Assembly: GCA_003524085.1 (NCBI GenBank) | Contig: DOEC01000006.1 | Location: forward strand, 1-64,000 | Direction of reading: 5' to 3' | DNA: 64,000 nt | Source of the DNA: Bacillota bacterium | Lineage (GTDB): Bacteria; Bacillota_I; Bacilli_A; RF39; UBA660 | Shown here: one piece after another, positions 24,989 to 33,303 of the stretch | Numbering within the stretch: the stretch's first letter is position 1 | Layout: every line of letters begins with the position of its first letter | Notes under the pieces: model-generated | The model's database searches: none | Told to the model about the DNA's origin: nothing | Seen by the model: only the letters and a program-made list of their open reading frames with translations | Translations under genes and position numbers: made by a program

Positions 24989-26393
24989 CTATATATTTTC
25001 CATTTAAGCTAAAACTATGAGCTTCAGTAATTATAACATCTACTATTTGTCCGATTAAATCTTTATCACTTTCAATATTAACTAGCTTCATATTTTCAGT
25101 ATATCCCATGTATTTTTTAGGATCTTTTTCGCTTGGAGAAACAACTAGGCATTTAACAACTTTATCTACCATTTTTAAGTTACTCTCTAGGCTATATTTA
25201 TTTACTAGTTCATTTAATTTGTATAGTCTACTTTCTTTTTCTTCTTTTGGAGTATCATCAGGTAGTTTCATAGCTGGTGTACCCACTCTTGGACTAAATA
25301 TAAATGTGAAAGCTCCATCAAATTTGCAAGTGTTTACTACGTCAAGTGTCTCATTAAAATCACTTTCTGTTTCGCCTGGAAATCCAACTATTATATCAGT
25401 TGTTATACTTACACCTTTTACTTTAGTTCTTATTTTGTTATATAAAGTAAGATACTCTTCTTTTGTATACTTTCTTCCCATAAGTTTTAATATTCTATCG
25501 CTTCCACTTTGAATTGGTAAGTGCACGTATGGCATAACGTTATCATATTTACTTATCACATCTATCATTTCATCAGTAAAGTCCCAAGGATGTGACGTAA
25601 CAAACCTAATTCTCTCAATATTAGTTTTTGCTACATCTATAAGCAAGTTTGCTAAAGTATAGTCTTCATACAAGTCTTTTCCATAAGCGTTTACGTTTTG
25701 TCCAAGAAGAGTTACTTCTTTGTAGCCTTCACTTTTAAGTTTTTTTATTTCTTTAATGATGCTTTCCTTTTTTCTACTTCTTTGAGTACCTCTAGTGTAA
25801 GGGACTATACAGTATGTACAGAATTTATCACAACCTAATTGTATATCTACCCATGCAGAATACTTGCTTTCTCTTTTTTCAGGTATTCCCTCACATATAT
25901 TACCTTCTATACTATATACTTCTACGTTTTGTTTACCAGTTTTTATAGAGTTATTTATTACATTAACCATATTATCTAAGTTGTGTGTTCCAAATACAAA
26001 GTCTACATATTTATATTTAGACATAATTTCATTTACTACACTTTCTTCTTGAGCCATACATCCACATATTCCAAGTAGTATATCATGATTTTCTTTTAAT
26101 TTTTTAACTAGACCTAGAAAACCAAAGACTTTGTCATGGGCATTTTCTCTAATAGCACAGGTGTTTAAAATAACTATGCTTGCTTCTTCAATATTGTCAG
26201 TTTCAACCATTCCATTTTGTGATAATACTCCTTTTACTCTTTCTCCATCGTGGACGTTCATTTGACATCCATAAGTTCTTACATAGTATTTTTTCCCTAT
26301 TAAACTTTCATCTAAACTTACATCTTTATATTCATAATTTATTGGTTTACTATTGTTTCTTTTTTTTGCTTCTAACATATTAGGTACTTGCAT
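24981..26393 (-). CDS. miaB: tRNA-2-methylthio-N6-dimethylallyladenosine synthase MiaB
   Basis: Radical-SAM methylthiotransferase modifying A37 of tRNAs that read UNN codons. 470 residues from ATG 26393, which has AAGGAAG upstream; the TTG-started longer frame is rejected. Three cysteines of the first cluster lie in YGCQMN, LNTCAIRE and GICGCMAQ; the radical-SAM cluster is GCDKFCTYCIVPYTRG. A TRAM domain ends the protein. A promoter (TTGACA-N17-TATATT) lies about 30-60 bp upstream of the start. Monocistronic. Confidence 0.97.
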   Translation of the reverse strand: MQVPNMLEAKKRNNSKPINYEYKDVSLDESLIGKKYYVRTYGCQMNVHDGERVKGVLSQNGMVETDNIEEASIVILNTCAIRENAHDKVFGFLGLVKKLKENHDILLGICGCMAQEESVVNEIMSKYKYVDFVFGTHNLDNMVNVINNSIKTGKQNVEVYSIEGNICEGIPEKRESKYSAWVDIQLGCDKFCTYCIVPYTRGTQRSRKKESIIKEIKKLKSEGYKEVTLLGQNVNAYGKDLYEDYTLANLLIDVAKTNIERIRFVTSHPWDFTDEMIDVISKYDNVMPYVHLPIQSGSDRILKLMGRKYTKEEYLTLYNKIRTKVKGVSITTDIIVGFPGETESDFNETLDVVNTCKFDGAFTFIFSPRVGTPAMKLPDDTPKEEKESRLYKLNELVNKYSLESNLKMVDKVVKCLVVSPSEKDPKKYMGYTENMKLVNIESDKDLIGQIVDVIITEAHSFSLNGKYIES

Positions 26394-26439
26394 AAATTCA
26401 CTTCCTTTCAAGTAGTTACAAATATATCACTAAATGTGG

Positions 26440-26604
26440 TTATTGTCAATTATTTTAGGTGTTTTATAAGTTACAAAATTAAGTGAATTCATTGGAAAAC
26501 CTTTAACAAAACTAAAGGCAGCTAAATCTTTGATTTCTGTCAAAAAGGTGTGACAGTTTCGCACTTTTTTGAAAACATCTTATATGAGCCATTTAAATTT
26601 CCAA
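26440..26604. other. Non-coding stretch between miaB and the YhcG remnant
   Basis: No gene of its own. It contains a near-palindrome at 26549-26577 (AAAAAGGTGTGA versus TCGCACTTTTTT, G-T pairs allowed). On the plus strand that segment would read QKGVTVSHFFEN, which resembles the hypervariable part of YhcG proteins (for example FEKGAALPHQ) in the opposite orientation to the neighbouring remnant. There is no start codon for such a frame. Confidence 0.3.
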
Positions 26605-27142
26605 CCACTGGTTGGAATTTTTTTGAAATTTGTTAGATGGTATTATTATAGTACTAGGTACCATTTCTTTTGCTTGAGTTTCTGTTTTTTTCTTTTAATT
26701 TGATTTCTTGTTTTCAAAGATAATTTATCGTATTCATTAATTTTTATTTTTTTCTCTAAGTGCACGCTCACTTAAATTACCTCGTTTAAGTTATATTAAT
26801 GTAATACTTGATTTCTCCTAAGTTTTTTAAAGGTAAAAGTAATTTATAATGTGACCAAGTCAATTGGTCATCCAATGGATGACCTTTTTCAATAAAATTA
26901 TGGAATAATCTCATGTATTTAAGATTTGTAATCCCGTAATTTGTACCAAATTCTTTTGTTAATTCTTTTGCATACTTTTTAACTATACCTTCGCCGTAGT
27001 GTTTACCAGCTTCTGCTAATTCCTTTCCAATATTATAATTCATTGTTAGTTTTACATTGTTTATCTGATAATTCTTAACTATTAATTTAGCATTACCATT
27101 TATTATTTCACTCCTTATATTCTCTAAATAATTTTCTTCCAT
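26605..27142 (-). pseudogene. Broken YhcG (DUF1016) gene, dispersed fifth copy
   Basis: The first 118 codons (MEENYLENIRSEIINGNAK to IKYYINIT) match the N-terminal domain of the tandem copies at 12-14.8 kb. An extra T near 26787 shifts the frame; the next frame continues the homology (KRGNLSERALREKIKINEYDKLS), and a further shift restores a piece like the VPSPIVLTPNK segment (VPSTIIIPSNK) ending near 26605. The nuclease domain is missing. It has an AAAGGATG RBS and the 19-bp palindrome at 26866-26884. A hairpin TTCCAACCA/TGGTTGGAA closes the remnant. Confidence 0.85.
26866..26884. repeat. Intragenic palindrome in the YhcG remnant
   Basis: GGTCATCCAATGGATGACC: perfect 8-nt arms, 3-nt loop, at the same position in the gene as in copies A-C but with unrelated arm sequence. 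Confidence 0.9.
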
Positions 27143-27246
27143 GATTACATCCTTTCACCATTACAATTGCGTCTGTTTTAAATCTAGTGACAAAAATATT
27201 TTGTTTTAATATTCACGTATGTTTTCAAAATTAGTTTTCTCATATT

Positions 27247-27318
27247 TTAAATATGAAATATAAACTTAGATAAATTCTTAATAAGAAATCTACTAGTTAT
27301 CTTAAAAAATAATCTCAT
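27247..27318 (-). CDS. Possible 23-aa basic peptide
   Basis: ATG at 27318 with a strong GGAGAG RBS, TAA at 27247. The product starts MRLFFKITSRFLIK and is basic and amphipathic. It sits between the second copy of the YhcG leader and the YhcG remnant, where the first full gene would be expected. It could be a leader peptide or toxin-like peptide, or chance. Confidence 0.25.
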   Translation of the reverse strand: MRLFFKITSRFLIKNLSKFIFHI

Positions 27319-27352
27319 AATTTACTCTCCTTTCTAGGAAAGGCTTTTTAAC

Positions 27353-27452
27353 CCTCCTAATATATTTATTCGACAAAAAACGTGAAAAGCCTTTTTTTAT
27401 TTTAACTTTACGCGAAATTTAACGTGAAATTTTACACAAAAATGTAAAATTT
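27353..27452 (-). promoter_or_regulatory. YhcG leader with hairpins, copy 2
   Basis: Nearly the same block as 14850-14946: a perfect AAATTTTACA/TGTAAAATTT inverted repeat (27427-27452), a CG(C/T)GTAAAG...CTTTTC hairpin with T run, and TATTAGGAGG. Here it is followed not directly by a YhcG gene but by about 200 bp of other sequence. It was probably copied together with the YhcG gene. Confidence 0.6.
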
Positions 27453-27480
27453 ACTAGTGTTTTTATCATTGTCACTTAGT

Positions 27481-27545
27481 TGTCACTTTATATGTGATAA
27501 AATGACATAAATTTAGTTGATAAGTAAATTGATTTTTGCTATAAT
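27481..27545 (+). promoter_or_regulatory. Promoter of the dlt-like operon with 27-bp inverted repeat
   Basis: TTGATA (27517-27522), 17 bp, TATAAT (27540-27545). Just upstream, TGTCACTTTAT-ATGTG-ATAAAATGACA (27481-27507) pairs at 10 of 11 positions and may be an activator or repressor site. Confidence 0.6.
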
Positions 27546-27574
27546 ATTGATGTTTAAAAAAGGAAGTAAGAAGT

Positions 27575-29071
27575 ATGAAACAAGTATTAGAATATTTAGA
27601 AAAAAATGACAAAAATAAAACAGCAGTTATATGTGAAAATGAATCTATTACATATGAAGAGTTAATTAGTAAATCCAAACTAGTTGGGTCTAACCTTATA
27701 AATAAAGTTAAAATTAATGAACCAGTAATAGTTTTTATGGATAAAGGTATAACTACACTAGAAGTATTTTTTGGTATTTTATATAGTGGTGGGTGTTATA
27801 GTTTAGTAAATCCAGAGTTTCCTCAAAATAGAATTAAATCTATTTTAAATACTCTTGAAGCAAAATGCGTTATTACAAATATAGAAAACTATGAAAAAGC
27901 TAAAGAAGTTTTTAATGGAATAAATATAATTAAGTGTGAAGATTTAGTTAGTGGTAGTATTTTAGAAAGTGAATTAGAAAACATTAGAAGATCTAAACTA
28001 GACATAGACCCAGTATATATTAATTTTACAAGTGGTAGTACTGGGGTACCAAAAGGTGTTGTAGTAAGTAATAGAAGTATAATTGATTTTATTGATGTAT
28101 TTACTAACCTATTTGATATTAAAGAAAGTGACATAATTGCAAACCAAGCACCATTTGATTTTGATGTTTCAGTAAAAGACATCTATAGCGCACTTTGTAA
28201 AGGTTCTACTTTGTTAATAGTACCAAAGAAATTATTTAGTAGTCCTGCTAATTTGCTTGATTACTTAGTTATAAACAACGCTACTACACTTATCTGGGCA
28301 GTCAGTGCATTATGTTTAATTACTACATTCCACGGCCTAGACTACAAAGTTCCAACAAGTGTTAACAAAATAATCTATAGTGGTGAAGTAATGCCTCTTA
28401 AACACTTGAAAATATGGATGGATAAATTACCTAATGTAAGAGTAATTAACGTATATGGTCCAACTGAAATAACTTGTAATTGTACATATCATGAAGTTGA
28501 CAGAAGTAGAACTTATGTAGAAAATATTCCTATTGGTAAAAGTTTTCCTAATGAAAAAGTTTTCTTACTTGATGAAGAAAACAAACTAGTTAATACTCCT
28601 AATATTTCTGGAGAAATATGTGTAAGTGGAACTTGTCTTAGTTTAGGATACTATAATAATAAAGAAGTTACAGATAAAGTATTTATGCAAAACCCACTAA
28701 ACAATAAATACATTGAACCTATTTATAAAACTGGAGACCTAGCAATGTATGATGAAAATATGGACTTGTTTTTTAAAGGAAGAAAAGACTTTCAAATTAA
28801 ATATATGGGCCACAGAATAGAGCTTGAAGAAATAGACACAGAAGTACTTAAGTTAGATGGTGTTAAAAGATGTCTCACATTATTTGATGAAAAGAAAAGT
28901 AAACTTTGGTGTTTCTATGTAGGAGAAGTTACTAAAGAGGATATTATATCTTTCTTAAAAGTAAATGTTCCAGAATACATGGTGCCTACTAAGTATGTTA
29001 AGTTAGAAGAGTTTACTCTTACTAAAAATGGTAAAATAGATAGAAATGTATTAAAGGAGATGATTAAATGA
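27575..29071 (+). CDS. dltA: DltA-like amino acid adenylating enzyme
   Basis: 498-residue stand-alone adenylation enzyme, close in motifs to D-alanine:carrier ligase: INFTSGSTGVPKGV (A3), NQAPFDFDVSVKDIY (A4), YSGEVMP, NVYGPTEITCN (A5), GDLAMYDENMDLFFKGRKDFQIKYMGHRIELEEID (A7-A8) and the A10 lysine in LTKNGKIDR. It would activate an amino acid with ATP and load it on the carrier encoded at 30230. The SALC segment keeps the cysteine that in DltA favours D-alanine, so D-Ala remains possible. The stop overlaps the next start (ATGA). The extra decarboxylase-like gene in the operon leaves the true substrate open. Confidence 0.88.
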   Translation: MKQVLEYLEKNDKNKTAVICENESITYEELISKSKLVGSNLINKVKINEPVIVFMDKGITTLEVFFGILYSGGCYSLVNPEFPQNRIKSILNTLEAKCVITNIENYEKAKEVFNGINIIKCEDLVSGSILESELENIRRSKLDIDPVYINFTSGSTGVPKGVVVSNRSIIDFIDVFTNLFDIKESDIIANQAPFDFDVSVKDIYSALCKGSTLLIVPKKLFSSPANLLDYLVINNATTLIWAVSALCLITTFHGLDYKVPTSVNKIIYSGEVMPLKHLKIWMDKLPNVRVINVYGPTEITCNCTYHEVDRSRTYVENIPIGKSFPNEKVFLLDEENKLVNTPNISGEICVSGTCLSLGYYNNKEVTDKVFMQNPLNNKYIEPIYKTGDLAMYDENMDLFFKGRKDFQIKYMGHRIELEEIDTEVLKLDGVKRCLTLFDEKKSKLWCFYVGEVTKEDIISFLKVNVPEYMVPTKYVKLEEFTLTKNGKIDRNVLKEMIK

Positions 29072-30228
29072 ACTATGAAAATATTTTAAGTAAGTACTCT
29101 ACTCCACTTTTTATCTATGACTGTGATAAGTTAGAACAAAGAGTTAATTACTTAAAAAATATGTTAGATACTGATTTATGTTATGCAATTAAAGCTAACT
29201 CATTTGTTATAAAAGAAATTGAACCATTAGTATCAAGAATTGAAATATGTTCTTATGGAGAATACATGATATGTAAAGATAATGGTGTTAAAAATGATAA
29301 GATGGTATTAAGTGGGGTTAATAAAAACTATGATGAGTTTGAAAAAATTATAAAAGAAGAAAATAATATATTAAGATACACCATTGAAAGTATTACTCAG
29401 TTTAATATGTTAAAAGAGTTATCTAGTAAATATAAGAAGAATATTAATATACTACCTAGAATTACAAGTGGTAACCAGTTTGGAATTACAAAAGAAGAAC
29501 TATATTATATAATAGAGAACTTAACAGAATTTATGACTTTAACAGGTATAGAATTCTTTAGTGGAACACAAAAACACAGTATTAAGAGAATTGTTAATGA
29601 GTTTACTCTAGTTAATGAGATATTTGATTATATAGAAAACACTTATAAACTAACTGATTTAGAGTTAGAGTATGGTCCTGGGTTACCTGTTTACTATTTT
29701 GAAGAAGAGAGTTTTAATGAAGAAGAATTTTTAAATGAAGTTAAAAACAATATTCATACATTCTTTAAAGGTAGAAAAGTTATTCTTGAAATTGGAAGAA
29801 GTTTAGTAGCAAATTGTGGTGAATATATTACTAAAGTTGTTGATTTAAAAGAAAATAAGACTGGAAAATACGCTATTATTGATGGTGGAATTAATCATTT
29901 AGTATATTATGGTGGCACGATGGGAATGATGAGACCAAAGTTTGAAATACTAAACAAAAGTAATACCAAAGAAAATATATACAACATATTTGGGTCTCTT
30001 TGCACTATTAACGATATAATTGTTAAGAATGTAAGCTTGCCTGAGTTAGAAATAAATGATACATTTGTGTTTAAGAATACTGGAGCTTATTCAGTAACTG
30101 AAGGAATTAACCTATTTTTAAGTAGAGATATGCCTAAAGTGTTACTGCTAAAAAATAAGAATGTGTTATTAGTAAGGGACAACATTAACACATATAAGCT
30201 AAATAGTCCTAATTATGGAGGTAAATAA
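29068..30228 (+). CDS. Fold-type III PLP decarboxylase-like enzyme inside the dlt-like operon
   Basis: 386 residues, TIM-barrel PLP enzyme of the ornithine/diaminopimelate decarboxylase superfamily. PLP lysine in CYAIKANSF (about residue 43), glycine loop EYGPGLPV, phosphate site EIGRSLVANCGEY, then IIDGGINHL and a C-terminal active-site cysteine in FGSLCTINDIIVKNVSLPELEINDTF. This last pattern recalls the subgroup of BtrK, which decarboxylates glutamate while it is bound to a carrier protein. Alanine racemase motifs (KADAYGHG) are absent. Start and stop overlap or abut both neighbours, so it is an integral operon member. Standard dlt operons lack such a gene. Confidence 0.88.
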   Translation: MNYENILSKYSTPLFIYDCDKLEQRVNYLKNMLDTDLCYAIKANSFVIKEIEPLVSRIEICSYGEYMICKDNGVKNDKMVLSGVNKNYDEFEKIIKEENNILRYTIESITQFNMLKELSSKYKKNINILPRITSGNQFGITKEELYYIIENLTEFMTLTGIEFFSGTQKHSIKRIVNEFTLVNEIFDYIENTYKLTDLELEYGPGLPVYYFEEESFNEEEFLNEVKNNIHTFFKGRKVILEIGRSLVANCGEYITKVVDLKENKTGKYAIIDGGINHLVYYGGTMGMMRPKFEILNKSNTKENIYNIFGSLCTINDIIVKNVSLPELEINDTFVFKNTGAYSVTEGINLFLSRDMPKVLLLKNKNVLLVRDNINTYKLNSPNYGGK

Positions 30229-30229
30229 A

Positions 30230-30460
30230 ATGGAAAAATTATTAGAAATATTAGAGGAAATCAAGCCTGGTGTAGACTATGAAAATATTGATACTTTAAT
30301 TAATGACCACTACTTAGATTCACTTTCTATACTTTCTTTAATAAGTGAACTAGAAGATGAATTTGATATTGTTATACCAACAGTTGAAATAATACCAGAT
30401 AACTTTAATTCAGTTAAAAGTATGATGGCTCTAATTAACAAATTAAAAGAGGAAGATTAA
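30230..30460 (+). CDS. dltC: DltC-like aminoacyl carrier protein
   Basis: 76-residue carrier, the usual DltC length, starting at ATG 30230 with GGAGG overlapping the end of the preceding gene; the longer frame from 30215 is rejected. The phosphopantetheine serine is in DHYLDSLSIL (about residue 32), followed by ELEDEFDIVIPTVEI, which matches the DltC helix II-III region. It would be primed by AcpS, encoded at 32956-33303. Confidence 0.92.
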   Translation: MEKLLEILEEIKPGVDYENIDTLINDHYLDSLSILSLISELEDEFDIVIPTVEIIPDNFNSVKSMMALINKLKEED

Positions 30461-30462
30461 TT

Positions 30463-32028
30463 ATGCAATATAGTGAGTTATCTTACTTTCTTTTTTTACC
30501 TTTAGTAATGTTACTTTACACTTTTACTCCTAAGAAATTTAGATACATTACTTTACTAGTAGCAAGTTTATTCTTCTTTTATACATTAAGTGGAAAATTA
30601 TTAATTTATGTCGTATATAGTACTCTTATAATGTACTTTGCTTCTTTATTAATTGACCACTTTAATGAGTTAGAAGATAATATAAACGAAGAAATGCCTA
30701 AAGAAGAAAAGAAAGCTTTAAAATTAAAATATAACAAATATAAAAAAATAACTTTAGTAATTAGTATACTCTTGCTTTTGTCTACACTACTACTAACTAA
30801 ATATTTGAACTTCTTTATTACAGTAATAAATGATGTATTTAAAAGTGGTTTATCTTTAACACGTATTCTAGCGCCTATTGGAATTAGTTTTTATACTTTT
30901 GAAGTATTGTCTTATTTAATAGATATATATCATAAAAAATATAAAGCTAATAAAAATATTTTGAAATGTGCCTTGTATATAGTGTTCTTCCCAACTTTAA
31001 TGGAAGGACCAATTGCAAGGTATGAACAAATTAAAGATAGTTTATTTAGTGGAGAAACAATTAATTATACTAATATGTGTTTTGCTCTTCAAAGAATAGT
31101 ATATGGTCTTGGTAAAAAGCTTATTATTGCAGACAGATTAAATCCTATAGTAAAAATGATATTTAATAATTATAGTAACTATAATGGTGGAGTTGTTTTA
31201 TTAGGTGGAATACTTTATACCATTCAGTTATATATGGACTTTTCTGGAATTATGGACATTGTAATTGGTAGTGGGCAGATATTTAATATTAAATTACCTG
31301 AAAACTTTAAACAACCATTTTTTTCTAAAAATATAAGTGATTTTTGGTCTAGGTGGCATATCACTCTTGGAACGTTTTTTAAAGACTATATCTTCTACCC
31401 TATTTCATTATCTAGAATTTCTAGAAATATTACTAAAATCCTAAGAAAAAAACTTGGTAGTCATTTTGGACCTTTAGTAAGTGGTTCAATTGCTTTATTA
31501 GCAGTTTGGCTAAGTAATGGTTTATGGCATGGAGCAGGATACCAATACATCTTATTTGGAATGTATCACTTTGTACTAATCTTACTTGGTAATATATGTA
31601 TGCCATTAATTAATAGATTTTATGATAAGACAAAAATAAATAAAGAAAGTGTTTTTGTTAAGTGTTTTAGCATTTTAAGAACTACTATATTAGTAATATT
31701 TGGAGAAATAATATTTAGATCAAACTCTGTAAAAGATGCATTATCTATGATTAAAAGAATATTTACTAACTTTAGTTTTGATATAGTTAAACCTTTAAAT
31801 AAGATAGGACTAGACATATACGATATGATTATTATTTTAGTTACTCTTATTGTTATAGTGGTTATTAGTATTTTAAAAGAAAAGAATATTAACGTTAGAG
31901 AAATTATTAGTAAAAAGCCTATCTATATTAGATGGATAATCTATTATGCTCTTATATTATATGTTTTAATCTTTGGTGCTTATTTGGGTCCATATATTCC
32001 GGTTGACCCAATGTATGCTAATTTTTAG
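30463..32028 (+). CDS. dltB: DltB-like MBOAT acyltransferase
   Basis: 521-residue multi-pass membrane protein of the MBOAT family, 2 bp after the carrier gene. The conserved core is visible: LPENFKQPFFSKNISDFWSRWH and, near residue 350, SNGLWHGAGYQYILFGMYH with the catalytic histidine. It moves the acyl group from the carrier across the membrane. It is about 120 residues longer than usual DltB; an acidic/basic cytosolic loop near residues 65-95 (KEEKKALKLKYNKYKK) and extra C-terminal helices are more like AlgI-type members. Confidence 0.93.
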   Translation: MQYSELSYFLFLPLVMLLYTFTPKKFRYITLLVASLFFFYTLSGKLLIYVVYSTLIMYFASLLIDHFNELEDNINEEMPKEEKKALKLKYNKYKKITLVISILLLLSTLLLTKYLNFFITVINDVFKSGLSLTRILAPIGISFYTFEVLSYLIDIYHKKYKANKNILKCALYIVFFPTLMEGPIARYEQIKDSLFSGETINYTNMCFALQRIVYGLGKKLIIADRLNPIVKMIFNNYSNYNGGVVLLGGILYTIQLYMDFSGIMDIVIGSGQIFNIKLPENFKQPFFSKNISDFWSRWHITLGTFFKDYIFYPISLSRISRNITKILRKKLGSHFGPLVSGSIALLAVWLSNGLWHGAGYQYILFGMYHFVLILLGNICMPLINRFYDKTKINKESVFVKCFSILRTTILVIFGEIIFRSNSVKDALSMIKRIFTNFSFDIVKPLNKIGLDIYDMIIILVTLIVIVVISILKEKNINVREIISKKPIYIRWIIYYALILYVLIFGAYLGPYIPVDPMYANF

Positions 32029-32039
32029 GAGGTAATGTT

Positions 32040-32963
32040 ATGAAAAATATATTAAAATCCACATTATTTTTAAGTATACTTTTAGTTATCATTATATATA
32101 TGGGAAAAATCTTTACTCCTAAAGATAACACTTTAGAAAGTGGGATGAATGAAGTAAGAGCTAATGGAATACTTGGAGAAAAAGATGATATTGATGTTAT
32201 TATAATTGGAGACTCTTTAACATACAGTTCATTTATACCAATTGAGATGTATAAAGAATACGGGTTTACTTCATATGTAATGGGTACTCATGCACAAAGA
32301 AGTCATGATACTTATAAGTTACTTAAGAATGCTCTTAATTATCAAAAACCTAAAGTTGTAGTACTTGAAACTAATCTTTTATTTAGAAAATATAGTTTTA
32401 ATAGAGATATGCTTAGTAAGCTTGAAACAATACTACCTTTCTTTGATTATCATAATAGATGGAAAAATCTAAGTTTTAAAGATTTTACTAGTGAAATTAA
32501 TTATACTTACACTGACCCGACTAAAGGATATATGTTAAAGAAAAGTGTTAAAAGTGGAAAGACTTATAATTATATGAAAAAAGATAGTAAAGTTACTCAT
32601 ATAGTTAATAGAAATTATGTTTATTTAGAGAAAATAAAAAAGTTATGCAGTGAAAATAATATCAAGCTAATTTTGGTAAGCGCATCAAGTGAAAGGAATT
32701 ATAACTTTAGTAAACATGAAAGTATTGAAAAATATGCAACCAAGAATAAAATAGACTATATTGATTTAAACTTAGAAGATGTTAAAATTGACTGGGAAAA
32801 AGATACTACTGATAAAGGAGATCATTTGAATTATTTGGGAGCTTTAAAAGAAAGCAAGTTTTTTGGTAATATTTTAAAAGATAGGTATAATCTGGTAGAT
32901 AAAAGAGGTACACTAGAAAGTTGGGATAAACTAGAAATGGTGTACAATAAAAAAGCTAGATAG
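32040..32963 (+). CDS. dltD: DltD-like SGNH protein
   Basis: 307 residues: one N-terminal membrane helix (about 8-24), then an extracellular SGNH-hydrolase-like domain. The block I serine lies in IIGDSLTYSSF (Ser near residue 59) and the Asp-His pair in DKGDHLNYLG near residue 263. DltD assists transfer of the aminoacyl group from DltB to teichoic acid. Shorter than Bacillus DltD (about 390) and closer to AlgX/SGNH relatives. Last gene of the operon. It overlaps the end of convergent acpS by 8 bp. Confidence 0.85.
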   Translation: MKNILKSTLFLSILLVIIIYMGKIFTPKDNTLESGMNEVRANGILGEKDDIDVIIIGDSLTYSSFIPIEMYKEYGFTSYVMGTHAQRSHDTYKLLKNALNYQKPKVVVLETNLLFRKYSFNRDMLSKLETILPFFDYHNRWKNLSFKDFTSEINYTYTDPTKGYMLKKSVKSGKTYNYMKKDSKVTHIVNRNYVYLEKIKKLCSENNIKLILVSASSERNYNFSKHESIEKYATKNKIDYIDLNLEDVKIDWEKDTTDKGDHLNYLGALKESKFFGNILKDRYNLVDKRGTLESWDKLEMVYNKKAR

Positions 32964-33303
32964 TATAACATACTACACTAGCTACTGCATAAACTTCATC
33001 ATGCGTAATTGAAAGGCTAAATTTTAGTCTTTCTTTTTTTATGTATTCACTTAGTTTTCCATAGAAATTAAAGTAAGGCATGCCATTATTATGTAACACT
33101 TCTATATCAAGGATACTATATACGCTTAAATTTACTCCTAAGCTTTTTAAAAGAGCTTCTTTGGCAGCGAATACTCCCGCCTTTGTTTCTATGCTTTTAT
33201 GACTAGCAAAATACTCTAATTCACTACTTGTAAACACACTACTTAATTTTTTTATTTTGTTTATACTTTCAACCCTGACTATATCTATTCCATTAGTTAT
33301 CAT
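32956..33303 (-). CDS. acpS: Holo-[acyl-carrier-protein] synthase
   Basis: 115-residue phosphopantetheinyl transferase. GIDIVRVESI at the start holds the Mg-binding Asp, and FAAKEALLKSLG the second conserved helix. It attaches the phosphopantetheine arm to acyl carriers, including probably the DltC-like protein next door. ATG 33303 lies within the last codons of ltaS and has GAGG upstream; a TTG four codons earlier is less likely. Translationally coupled to ltaS. Confidence 0.94.
   Translation of the reverse strand: MITNGIDIVRVESINKIKKLSSVFTSSELEYFASHKSIETKAGVFAAKEALLKSLGVNLSVYSILDIEVLHNNGMPYFNFYGKLSEYIKKERLKFSLSITHDEVYAVASVVCYTI

Noticed and set aside
29068..30228. Alanine racemase supplying D-alanine to DltA
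   Set aside because: The PLP lysine context (YAIKANS), the EIGRSLVANCGEY block and the C-terminal LCT cysteine are decarboxylase-type; racemase motifs are absent.
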